This document shows, piece after piece, positions 46,421-57,597 of a stretch of 64,000 nucleotides of DNA. A program made the position numbers and the translations under genes. This DNA comes from Letharia columbiana (taxonomy: Eukaryota > Ascomycota > Lecanoromycetes > Lecanorales > Parmeliaceae), in NCBI RefSeq assembly GCF_014066305.1, contig NW_023501114.1, forward strand, positions 124,001-188,000, given 5' to 3'. How positions within the stretch are numbered: the stretch's first letter is position 1; every line of letters begins with the position of its first letter. The notes beneath the pieces are model-generated. The model searched no databases. It saw only the letters and a list, made by a program, of their open reading frames with translations, and was not told the origin of the DNA.

Positions 46421-48090
46421 TCATAAACAGCAAGATCCCCAGACCCAGCGCCGTCGCCCCTCCCCTTCCTCCGTCTCCGGCCTCTTCATCCGCGAAACAC
46501 ACCCTTCCGCCCCACACTCACACACCCGATCCCGCCAATACCCAACCCCATAATCCACCGTCAGCTCCTCAAACACCTCGATATCCCTCACCGCCTGCAC
46601 CACAGTCCGATGCCGGCCCCCCAACGTCACCGACGCAAACCTCGTCGACGCCTCGCACGAGTGGTTGACAAAGCGCGTCCAGTTCCCGAACCGCCCCGCG
46701 CTGATCTTCGCGATCACCTCGTCGGTTCGCCGGCCCGGTTCGCTGAAGTCGAGCGTGTAGGTCGGATCCACGGCGTAGGCCGCCGGGTGCACCTCGCCGA
46801 CGTACTCGCCCAGGATGGCGCCGGCGGGGATGCGCTCGAGGGCGCGCACGCCGACGCCTTTGGGGCCGTAGGCGCGGAGCTCGGTGAGCGGGTGCCAGGT
46901 CCGGGCGTGGAAGAGGCAGGCGCAGGGGGCGTGGGAGCCGCTGGTCGGGCAGGGGTGGGGGCTCGGGTCGCGGACGCGGGTGGGGTCGGAGGGGTAGGGG
47001 CGGTCGGCGGGCCAGCTGGGCGGGCGAGGGCTGTTGGTGAAGGAAGCGGCGCGGTAGATGTTGGTGTGGATGTTGATTTGCGGCTCGCCTTCGAAGTGGG
47101 GAGGGTGGACATCGGAGAGATTGTCGGTGACGACCCATTTGTGCGGGTGCACTTCGTCCCGTGGCTCGCTGGGGAGGTGGCGTTCGAAGTCCTGGGGGAG
47201 GAAGGGAGGGGAGAGGCCGTTTAGGCGGATTAGCTCCGTCCACCATTCTAGGCTGTGCCCTTGCGCGAAGACCGTGAGGCTCACGGCGTTCTCGGCGATG
47301 CTGGTGGAGATTACGTTCCAGGCTTCTGCGTCGAGGAGGGTTATCGCGTCTTGGAAGGTGACGGAGTGGGCTAGTATGCCTAGTAGCGTCCAGTCGTGAC
47401 GAGACGCCAGCTTGCTGCATCGCTCGCAGACGGGACCGTCAAAAGATGAACTTCTGACCGTGTTATCGCCGTGTTGCCAAATCCTGCTGGATTCGGGGCT
47501 TGCAGGGTTGCGTTGGTAGGCGAGCACGGCTTCTGTCGATGAATTAGCAATTGTATATGTAGAATCGAGTGCCCTGACCTACTTATAGCCGTACCCACAC
47601 CATCTGATACTTTTCGAAGTGCGGGATCAATCCCACCGAGCTCTTCGAGAGAAAGTCTATCGGTCTGAGTTTCTCCAGAAGCGGCTTTTGAGGCTTGAGC
47701 GGCCGCGACAGTGTACAGATCCTGGTAGATCTGCGCCATCAGCCTATTCACATTGTATTTAGAACACCTACCGACAGCCCTAGAGGAGCTTGCGTCGGCA
47801 TCCTCAGAGGAGCTTTTATCGGCCTCCTTCTTGGAATCTTCTTCTTTCAGAACGTCAAAAAGCTGTGCTCGTACTGTCTCATCATCAGCACTGATCTCGC
47901 GGGTGGAACCGAAAAATGTCTGCCATTTCTTGTCTCCCCCCGGAATTTCCCCCTTTGTTGCTTTACAAACCCCACCTGAAGTCTCCGTTCTTGCTGATTG
48001 TTTCTTTACCCCGGAATCGGTAGGATGCGACGCGGCTTTCTTGCTAGCTGTGGAGCTGCCAGAGCTTCCGCTCCTTGGAGGGGACTTCAT
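46421..48090 (-). CDS. SET-domain protein lysine methyltransferase
   Basis: Exons 48,090-47,583 and 47,532-46,421 with a 50-nt intron (GTAGGT donor, GCTAATTC branch, GACAG acceptor); 539 residues. The N-terminal ~170 residues are polar and probably disordered. The catalytic SET domain occupies the C-terminal third: GVGVRALERIPAGAILGEYVGEV, TLDFSE, the SAM- and substrate-site RFVNHSCEAST, and EELTVDYG. A post-SET zinc motif CECGAEGC follows. A Cys cluster (CPTSGSHAPCACLF) just ahead of SET could be a reduced pre-SET region. The protein should transfer methyl from S-adenosylmethionine to Lys; the histone or other substrate is not determined. The ATG at 48,090 has a good context (GAAACCATG). Confidence 0.85.
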
Positions 48091-48529
48091 GGTTTCGAAG
48101 AGGGTGTTGAGGCTGCTCAAATGAAGAAGTCGGAAACGGTGAGTGTCCTAGAGTTGGAGAAGTTGGCTGGGCAATGATGATATGAAGAGTGTTAGAAGTC
48201 AGTGGATATGAGAAAGATAAATTGAATTTGACTAAAGCTTAGGAATTCTTCGCCCATGTGAAATAGCAAAAACAATGGCCATTGTGTAAAGGTCCCAATT
48301 CGAGTAGTGAAATAAAAGCGAGACATGGAGGTTTGTGTCATAAAGATTTTTGAGGTTCCCGTGCCTGCGTGAAAGACACGAGAGGACACGTGCGCCATAC
48401 AACAACACAATAGAGCGCACAGTGCCAATGACAGTAGCACAAGTGAACAAAGGCTGCACCAGAGTGTGCAAAGAGAACTTCATCCGATTGCTCTCGCTAC
48501 GAAAGTATGACTCCCGAGAACAAAGGCAC

Positions 48530-48989
48530 AGTGTCACAGTTCAGGGCTGGCAACGGTGGAAATAGTTGGTTTTGGAGGGCAAACTGCACCAATTACTAGA
48601 TTTGGAAATCGAAACTGCACCAACTACTATATATTGAAAACCAATTACCCCATCATCAGTGTAACTGATAGTGGAGTAGTTGTAATAAACGATAAAATAT
48701 CGCTTAGTGAGGGATCAATATATCAAGTGTCAAGCCTTATCAGCCCTATGAGCCCTACTTCAGCCCTATAAATGTTAGCCTATTACCTAGCTCTTTTAAC
48801 TTAAAACTCGACTTCTTAATTTTTATTTATAAACTACTTCCTTGTCAGTTGAATCAGTTGGTTTTGAGGTTAGAACTACACCAACCACCAATCGGTAGAC
48901 CTCAAACTGCACCATCAACTACGAGAGACTTACGGTACCACTGGTAGTAAACCAGTTAGTTGGCCCATCATTGCCAGCCCTAGTGTCAC
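48530..48989. mobile_element. hAT-like MITE (~444 bp) with 8-bp target duplication
   Basis: AGTGTCAC flanks the element exactly at 48,530-48,537 and 48,982-48,989. The terminal inverted repeats are AGGGCTGGCAACGGTGG (from 48,543) and the inverse of CCATCATTGCCAGCCCT (to 48,981), about 15 of 17 matching. The motif AACTGCACCAA-TACTA recurs at least three times near both ends, as subterminal transposase-binding repeats do in hAT elements. It has no coding capacity. It lies ~440 bp upstream of the SET-domain gene. Confidence 0.8.
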
Positions 48990-50085
48990 TAAATAGCGAG
49001 TGAAGTTCGAGCCGTCGCCACAACCTGATACCGCTGTGGGAACCGAGTAGCCTCCTCCTTAGAAAGCAAGTAAGAAGGGATCAAAGGTGATGTATAACCT
49101 CTAGAGCTCTTTTAAGCGAAATGCTATAGGTTCTTTACCGTGACTTACCCACATCCTATCGAGACTTTTGACGGATCCCATACTGAATTGACGGCTACAT
49201 TGTATAGCGATAATGAGAATGTTTGCAAAGAACGGTCATACTCGGCGATCGTAGGAGTACAACTGACCTAAGGCTCTAGTAGCCCCTTTTTGATGGTATG
49301 CTCCGGCCTTTGAGCCTTGACGTACCTAATTTCCTCCCGTTCTTGCTCAAAATGCACACTACCGTACCGGAGCAATTCTGCAAACGTCCCGGGCGCTACA
49401 TCCTTCCCCTGGTTCTCTTCCATATCCCACAGAACGCCCAGCGCGAGTCCCTTGGTTAAATTCTTCCCATGCGTAATCTTCTGCATACTTGATTGCGTCA
49501 GCAGCCTCCAAATGGTTTTATGTGCCGCCTGGTAATCCTCTGATTCTGAAATTGCATCGCATCTCGTCGTCAGCACGTTGAAAAGGTCCTGCCCCGAGAA
49601 ACCAATAGTTGCTTCCGCGCCCCAGTCCTCGGACAGTGAGTCGAACAGCAGGACTTTGTCCTCGTAGTACTCCGTGCCGTTGAAGCCGTCGTTCGGATCT
49701 TCGAGCATGCACAGTCGCAGCCAGGCCAGAACCTGCCCGATGTATTCCATGACCGTGCGGGGTTCGACCTTAAACTCCCAATGGTATTTCATCGCCTGTG
49801 AGTCCTCGAATTTGATTTGCTTGCCGAACGAGACCAAAGGATTTTCAGTCATACCACCGGGGTTGGTGCGGTCCTTCCATAAGTGAACGAAAAGATCATG
49901 CCTTGGGATGTCAGTATATGGAAGGAAGAGAGAAGCGCTAGAGGAGAAGAAAGCGAATAGCGACGAAGATTGGCAGGCATCGAATATAGTAGATCATATT
50001 GAGCACTGTCCTTGATAATCTTCATGCACCTCGTCGTATCCTTTTACCATTTTCATGCAAACGAGAAGTACGTGAATGTTCACTT

Positions 50086-50094
50086 ATTAGTGCT
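50086..50094. repeat. Target-site duplication, left copy
   Basis: ATTAGTGCT equals the right-hand copy ACCAGCGCT (55,080-55,088) after three C-to-T changes. The middle copy ATTAATACT lies at 50,528-50,536. Confidence 0.8.
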
Positions 50095-50527
50095 CGCAAA
50101 CAGTGAGGCCATACAGAAATAACGTATGCACAAGTAGATATATAGATATATGATTAGGCATATCCAATACTGGGGTAGCTAAGACCTTTTTGAATATCTG
50201 GACTAAGCAGATAGCCTCGAAAAAGGCCCCCCAGCGCTAGAAAAACTCCTATATCTAAGCGATATACTTTGAAGTGAAATAAAGCTATATATAGATATAA
50301 GTAAGAGGAAGAATAATAATATAGCTCTAAAGGAGAATAATTTGAATAAAGAGCCTACTATAGGTACAGCGGCCCTACAAATAGTACTCGCTATATCCCC
50401 CTATCTCTCGTATATTATATATCGAATATCGCATATCGAATATTATATAGTAATAAAACGACTAATTAAAAGCTATTAACGCTATAGTCTTATAATAGAT
50501 CTATTAATTTATAATTCTACTATTACG
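50095..50527 (+). mobile_element. Non-autonomous internally deleted element A (433 bp)
   Basis: Starts CGCAAACAGTGAGGCC. Its first ~180 bp match the 5' part of element B (GATAGCCTCGAAAAAG, AGCGCTAGAAAAACTC) and its last ~250 bp match the 3' part of B (AGCGGCCCTACAAAT, TCGCATATCGAAT). The middle of B and a ~170-bp 5' block are missing. It has no coding capacity. The left end is little affected by RIP and the right end strongly. Confidence 0.8.
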
Positions 50528-50536
50528 ATTAATACT
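50528..50536. repeat. Target-site duplication, middle copy between elements A and B
   Basis: ATTAATACT is a RIP-mutated version of ACCAGCGCT: C-to-T and G-to-A changes only. Confidence 0.75.
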
Positions 50537-53500
50537 CGTAAATAATAAGATTATATAGAAATAACGTATATATAAGTAGATATATAGATATATAATTAGA
50601 TATATTTAATACTAAGATAACTAAAACCTTTTTTAAATATCTATATTAGAATCGATATAGATATAATATTAATATAGATATATTTAATAAGATAACTAAG
50701 ATATCGAACTATATAGATAGAAGAAAGATATTAAATAGTAGATAAATGTCTCTATTAAGACACGCTAGGCTCGAATAAGTAAGAGGACTAAGTAGTATAT
50801 TAAGAATATAGAATACGCTCGTAACAATCTAGACTGAGTAGATAGCCTCGAAAAAGATCTCTTAGCGCTAGAAAAACTCTTAAATAACCTAAAACGTCGT
50901 TTAAAGAGGGCGAAGATCTTAAGAAGAACTCTTAATAATATCTATTATAATAAATAATAGAGATTAATAATACTAACGCGAACGGGCTAAAAGATACTAA
51001 TATTATAATAATACTCTAAGTATATAGACTAGATAAATAATAATATATAAATAATAAAAATCTAACTTTTAACGATCTAGTAATTAGATCTTATTATTAC
51101 TAAGATTAATATTATATATTAATATTATAGCCTCTCTATAAAAGAAGTAATCTAAATAATAGCTCTTAATATTAAATAATATTAATATCTCGCGGAGGTT
51201 ATTAATAACGGTGTTTCTAGTAAAGAAGAAACCTCTTAGCTAAAATAGCGATATATTAGATAAAGCCTCTTACTTAAAGAGATAACGTAAGACTTTAACT
51301 ATATATACGTTATCGTCTAATATAACTATTATAAATATAATTTTACGATAAAATAGATTCGTTTTAAATGTTAAAAGTATAAGTTTTAAATAATTATTAA
51401 ATAGTCTTATTGAGTAATATATAAGAAACTATTCGCCGAAGTCCTTCTATTAAAGATCTCGCTTATTATAAATAAACTCACCTACGCGTAGAAATACCGC
51501 GAAGATAAAATAAAAAAAGATATATAGAGTCGTCTCGATATAGATTAATTTATCGAAATAAGAAAGAATTTAAAGTAATAGATTCTTAATAATTAAACGT
51601 CTTTTCTTCGTATTAGCTTCGCTATAAAGACGTTAATTATTTATAATAATATATTATAACTAAAAATAATAAAATATTAAGAGATTATCGAATTCTATAT
51701 TTATATAAGCTAATCTAAGATCGATAAGATATATCTTTATCGATTTCGACTTAACGCGATAAGTACTTAAATTAATAATTTAATCGATAAGAGTATTTAT
51801 AGTTATTAAAAAGAGAGGTTAAATCTCTATAAGTGCGTAATAGATTATATAGAATCTTATTAAAGTTATATATATCTTTTTAATTTTAATAATAAGCCTC
51901 TATTAGAGAAGTTATACGGTCTCTCTAGATAGTATAATCTAATTATATTAATATTCTAATAAATCTCGCCCTATTTTAGCGAAGATTTAAGATCTTTTAG
52001 CTATAAATATTCGTTAGCGATTTTTTAAGATTAAAAATATAATAGATTATTAACTAGCTAATTAGCCTTCGTAGATATCTAAATAAGTATTATTATAATA
52101 TTATAAATAGTTATTAATATAGCTATATCGCGTAATAAGGCTATAACTAGCCCGTATATAGAGAATTTATATAATTTATTAACGTATATATTATTATCGT
52201 AGTAGAGAACTAAGCGAGATTTTTATAACTAATATAACTATAGCTTTATCGCGTAATAGATAATCTTTATTTTTTTAAATTATATATCTTTAAAATAATA
52301 ATATATAGCTATCTTAATACTAAAAACGTCTTTAAGCTAAATCGATTAAATATAATTAGAATAATTAAGAATATAGTCTCTTATATCGAATTTTCTAGAT
52401 ATATTAATTTATATATATTACGTAACTTAACTATTAATATAGCGTATTAAGGCGATATTATTCTAATACTTTAAGAAGATATCTCATTATAATAAGTCTA
52501 CTCTTATATTATCTATAATTCATATAATTATCATAGGCCTTCGAAGAATATTAAAAAGTCGTCTTAAGAATACTCTTTTTAAAATTATAATTTTTATAGC
52601 GAAGAAGAGGAAGCTAATCGCTAACTCGAGCTTTTAATATAAAATAATTATTCTTTTTAAAAGATTTTTAGTTATAATTCTCGTCTTAATTAGCTTATTC
52701 GAGGGAAATCTCGCTTTTATATAAATACTATCGAATTCGATTTCTAGAAACTTAATTATAAAATTTATAATATTTTTTATATAATTAATTCGAAGGCTTA
52801 ATTTACTATATAGCTAATCGAATTACTAGATATATATAGTTACGTTATTATCTAATAAAAGAATTATAAAGAAATCGTCTAAATAGTAAAGTATTACTTT
52901 TTATAGAAAAATCGTAATTAAGATTTAAATAAAGGCCTTTATAAAGAGATTAAATAGAAATAATAATATACGTAATTTAAATAATAGATATCGTTCTTTT
53001 TAATAGCGTTTATCGCAATTAAAACTAAGTAGCTATTAATTCGATATAGCGATAGATATATATCTAAAAGCGTCTTTAAAATCTCTTTTAATAAATTAGA
53101 CCCTTAAGCCTTTCTATAATAATACTACTACTATATTATTATATATAATATATTTTAATACGCCTTACTTCGCTTAAATATCGTTATTAATTAAATAGTC
53201 ATATAAGAATAAGAGATTATAAATTTATCTTTAATCTCTATCGTATTTTAATATTAATTCGAATAGCGAATAGATATAATAGAGCTCGTTTTAAGAGTTA
53301 ACCTCGATTAAATAATATTACTAAAGCTATTTTTAAAGATTCGCCGATAATATTTAAAGTGCTTAACGTGCTAATAAATAATTTTAATTACGATAAACTA
53401 AGATAGAGCTTTAAAAATCTATCTTAACGCCCTTTCGAAGAATAATTAAAATAGTCTTAATAAATATTAGATTTAAGTAATCGTTTAATTATTTAAATTA

Positions 53501-55079
53501 ATTATTAATTATTAATAATTCTTAATAAGATAAATTTAGATTTAATAGATTATATAGCGTATATAGAAATCTCTTAGATATATACTATAGCGACTATAGT
53601 ATCTACGAATACTCTAAAAGTTATTCTAGTCTAATAATATAATTATTTAATAATAATTAATTAAAAATATTTATCGCTAAGTTTTAGATCTTAAAATACT
53701 TATTTAACGAGTAATTTTATTAATAGATTAAATAGATATATAAGTAGAGATAGCGCTCGCGAAAATAGTTACCTCTATTAAAACTTTTATAAATTCTAGA
53801 TTCTTCGACTATAGCGGGCTTATTAAGGCTAAAAGTACTAGTATTTAATCTACTATTATTCGTATAAGTTTCTTTAAATACGAGAAGATCTCTATAGCTC
53901 TAATCGTCTATCTTCTAAATCTTAAGATTATCTTAATTATTCTAAATATATATAATAATAAAGATAAGATAATAAGCGAGAATAAAGTTAAATTTATAAA
54001 TAAGAAATAGACGTAGTAGGCGAATAGTATACATATAAAGAATCTTATTTAAGTCTTTCTTTACGCTTATATAAATAAAGCGACTAGCGATTATCGAGTA
54101 TATAAGAAAATAATATATTATATAATTATAGTTATTAATATTCTTATTCTTTTTAATTAAAATAATATATATATAAATTAGCTTAACGAAGTTTTTAATC
54201 TTAAAAATTTCGAAGAAGATTTACTTAAAGTACTTAATATTTATACTTTAAAACCTTTTAATAATACTAAAAAAGGGCTTCTTATCTTTTAAATAATAAA
54301 ATAAGATTTCTCTTCTTTTCTTCTAATTCGACTTAGAGTTAAACGAGTTTATATTTAATATATTCGAGTAACGATAATAATAACTACGACTATAGCGATA
54401 GTAATAGTAATATAATTTATAAACTTAACTCTTATAATAAATTCGACTCTTATAATAATAGCGCTAATTTTAATTCTCTTAAACTTTAGATAGCTAGACT
54501 ATTAATTTTATAAGATCTACTTTAAACCTCTTAATAAGCGAGAATATTTCATTAATCTTATTTAAGATAATAATTCTCGATAGCGTTTCTAATATAAGAA
54601 TCTTATCGCGGGAAAAAGATATTTTAGTCTTAATAGTCTTTTTAATCTTAAGAACTTTAAAAGCCTTATTAGCGGCGTTAAAGGTTTTTTTAATAATTTT
54701 AAAGACGGGTATAACTTATATAATCGCTTTTTTAAACCTAATAATAGTAGCGAAAGCTATTATAAAGTATATAAGAGTATAAAATATATTTATAATAGTT
54801 AGATAATACTTATAATAATTAAATAAAGGCTAATATATATAGACTTAACTATAAAAAGAAGAAGAATAATAATATAGCTCTGAAGAGAATAATTCGAATA
54901 AAGAGCCCACTACAGGTGCAGCGGCCCTACAAATAATACTCGCCATATCCCTCTGTCTCCCGTATATCGTATGTCGGATATCGCATATCGGATATCGCAT
55001 AGTAATAGGACGGCTGATCAAAAGCCACCAACGCTATGGCCTCATAATGGACCCACTAACCCACAGTCCCACTGTTGCG
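50537..55079. mobile_element. RIP-destroyed DNA transposon, element B (~4.5 kb)
   Basis: Left terminus CGTAAATAATAAG is a RIP version of CGCAAACAGTGAG. The right terminus, read inverted, is CGCAACAGTGGGACTG. With the 9-bp flanks this indicates a terminal-inverted-repeat transposon, Mutator- or hAT-like. The interior lacks CA and TG and has no ORF, so the transposase can no longer be read. Stretches align with the block at 1-4575. The last ~220 bp are nearly free of RIP. Confidence 0.8.
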
Positions 55080-55647
55080 ACCAGCGCTTGATGAATGGAT
55101 TACCTTTCCGGCTTGCGACGAAATGGTTTGCCATGACTGTGCCATACATCCATGGGACGGAGACCTCGAAAGGCGAATCAGGGTCCTCCAGCTGCCTCCA
55201 GCAGATGTTCTCAAGCCGACGAATAAGAATGATACCGACATCCATCCAGACGCCGCCGTAAAGGAAAAGACACGCGCCACGCAGAAAATCCGCACTGTGC
55301 GGGCCGGTATAGGGACCGTCCATGGTGCCCTTGACGAAGGTTTCCGGGAGCAGTCCTGCAGAGACCCAGTTGAGTGCATTGTTTGGCGAGCTGGGAACAT
55401 TGTCGAGGATACGGATGGACCACGACGGACCGCTTAGGCGAACCCAGTTCACGACATTGCGCTGGCACCAGGCAGGCATGGAGCGGACGCCGGAGTGCCA
55501 GTAGGTCCATACATTCTTCTCCGAGGTGACGGGCGCATGCTCGGACAGTGAATCTAGAATCTCCTCGTTTGATCGTGTGTCAAGAGCTTCGACGTAATGG
55601 AGGTCAGAACGGAACTCATCTGGGATAGGTACCTGGGATTCTTGCAT

Positions 55648-57121
55648 TTTGAAATCCTGTGGACACTGAAAATGTCCCGATTGCAGCTGCTATGAAATAT
55701 GAAAGGTACCTCGAACCTTCTGGACAACTGAATACTTTGTCTTTCACCGGCACCATTTCGGGTCAGCTGACGTGAGACCGGTGCTGGCCCTGGAACTAGG
55801 GTGGTGCTAATTGCCACTCGACTACGGGAGCTTCCGGGCAAAAAGTCATCCCTAACTGAAACTATGTCCATGCGGACTGAGCTAAGGTAAGTAGCCGTTT
55901 CATCTCGACCGTGGTCAGACCAGTCTCGGTAGGTCATCTTTCACAGATCTCGCCGGTCAGGTAAATGCTGCCGTCAGCTTGACTCACTTTTACACGGAAA
56001 GGTCGATGGAGACTACTGTTTCACGAACCCCATCAAGTACGGAAGACCAAGCCTAGAACTCCCCCCAGTAGAGACACCACCGGCTGTTTCTTCGTGTGTT
56101 AGCCGACTATTGCCTCCGCGATGATGATGATGGCTTTGCGTATCAGCAAGCAGTGAGATCTACAACTCGGAGCGTTCAACGTCGGTTCCATAGCAACGAG
56201 TTCAAGAAAGCCAACAACATCGTCACCAAGTTTCGAGCTGCCATCCAATCAGCCAGGTCCAACAGATCAGTGAGCGACAAACAGATGCGATATCTGGAAT
56301 CTTTGGCTGACGCCACATAATGTGAGACTTCGTAGTCCCGGGATTTTGACCAAGTCGAAACCGAGCGAGCGCTTCACAATGATCCGGATGGAGTCTCATT
56401 GCTGGTACCATGAAAGATTTTCGTAATTCGAAACCATTGGAGCGAAGATCCTAGACTCCTTCAATTTCCTCGTCCTGGATACGACCTGCGCCCAGATCTC
56501 CCCAGATCTCTTGCCCGACCCTGCCTACTCTAAGCCGCGATATCCGAAGACCCTCGATGCCGCTCTCCTTTGGGCTCAGTCGAGAAATCACAGGATCATG
56601 GACGAAATCGTCCCATGACTAAAGATAAAAGGCAAGGAGGAGGAAGTGAGTGTATGGGGCAATGTCTCAGTATTGTGCGAACGAGTGATAAGTTTGGTTG
56701 AAAAGTCTCGAACTACTTCTGAGATTATTGTCAGGATATTTTGCCCTCTCCTGAAGACCGAGGAAGTTTCTTTCGCTAGCGGAAGACATCCGTAGCGACA
56801 TTGCTGACTACCCACTGTATTATAAGGAAACAGGAGATTAAGGCCATTGTGTTTAGAAATATTCAAAAAGACGCGACTTGAAAGAGTCTATATGGGAATG
56901 TCAGAAGGAAAACGGTTGCTAGCTATTCACTTTTGAAAAGAGAATTCCCTGTTGATAGCTGCTACCACACATGAACGATGCTCCCGTGGTCAAGAAGGTA
57001 CTAAAATTCATCATTCGAATCGAAAGAGCCACCCATGCCCAGCTGTATAAGGAACACTATTTCGCAAAGGCACTGAATCAAGCTAGCCGCCCACCGCAGA
57101 CCCACGCCTTACTCAATCATA
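55648..57121. other. Intergenic, no gene recognised
   Basis: Upstream of the glycosyltransferase. A plus-strand ORF at 56,096-56,320 and others are unassigned. Confidence 0.35.
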
Positions 57122-57597
57122 TCAATTGGGCGTCGGGCTGCAGACGTCCACAGTGGTAGTTGACTCAGGCTCAACCACAAAGGTGGTGGTTTCAATCACC
57201 TAGACTCCGTCATCAGGAAAGATATCCATTCGCTCAGCAGGCCAAAGTAAAAAGGGAAAACGTACAGGCCCGTGTCCATAGCAGTCTCTCGGAATGACGG
57301 TCACCTCAGTGCAACCTTGGCAATCAAAGGACTGGGTGGCGGTAGCAACGAACGACACCTCGTACACGGTGCTCGTCTTAACGTCACCTCCTGGAGGGGG
57401 CGCGCAGGGAGTGGCGGTGAAGGTGCATGGCTGTTCTGGCCCCCCTGGGTTTATTGAGCCGCCTTGGGCTAGGGCGAAGCTGTGTCTATAATCAAGATGT
57501 CAGAGAACGGAAGGACGCTGCGTAGCGAGGTGGGTGGGGGTATTTACATTGTTGCTGCGTAAGCGATGATGCTTGCAATGATTGATTGGTATTTCAT
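57122..57597 (-). CDS. Small secreted protein with six cysteines, 115 residues
   Basis: Exons 57,597-57,548, 57,485-57,266 and 57,199-57,122; introns of 62 and 66 nt (GTAAAT...TTATAG and GTACGT...GTCTAG), all in phase. The signal peptide is MKYQSIIASIIAYAATM...FALA. The mature chain starts QGGSINPGGPEQPC, then TFTATPCAPPPGG, SFDCQGCTEVTVIPRDCYGHG, VIETTTFVVEPE and a final VDVC. Six cysteines and a size of about 95 mature residues fit an effector-like or surface protein; function unknown. The single long ORFs here are on the other strand and are shadows, so automated callers may miss it. Confidence 0.75.

Larger units (their letters stand above)
49268..55647 (-). pseudogene. Capsule-type glycosyltransferase (DxD) split by a 5-kb compound transposon
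   Basis: Exon 1 (55,647-55,082) encodes TYWHSGVRSMPAWCQRN, SADFLRGACLFLYGGVWMDVG (the DxD-type donor-sugar motif) and NPFIKRW. Exon 2 (49,901-49,268) continues HDLFVHLWKDRTN, VLAWLRLCML, GFNGTEYY, WGAEATIGF and SMQKITHGKNLTKGLALGVL. Joined, they give 399 residues with no frame break. The original intron was ~186 nt, from a GTAAGT donor to a CTGACATCCCAAG acceptor. The transposon landed on the donor, leaving GTCGCA beside exon 1, so normal splicing is unlikely and the intron is now ~5.2 kb. The family resembles fungal capsule polysaccharide or OCH1-like transferases; the acceptor is unknown. Confidence 0.82.

Noticed and set aside
44891..47399. Large ORFs opposite the SET-domain and secreted-protein genes
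   Set aside because: GC-rich coding DNA leaves the other frames open; the sense frames carry the SET motifs, signal peptides and valid splice sites.
50095..55079. LTR retrotransposon with direct terminal repeats of ~430 bp
   Set aside because: The two similar regions are not equivalent LTRs: the left one (A) carries both a 5' and a 3' portion of B with the middle missing, B has its own 5' end, and a 9-bp duplication copy separates A from B. The ends are inverted (CGCAA...TTGCG), not TG...CA.
55042..55082. C-terminal residues SQQWDCGLVGPL of the upstream glycosyltransferase ORF
   Set aside because: These codons lie inside the transposon terminus and resemble a similarly read stretch at 39,719 (PQWDWGLVGH) only because both come from the same terminal sequence.
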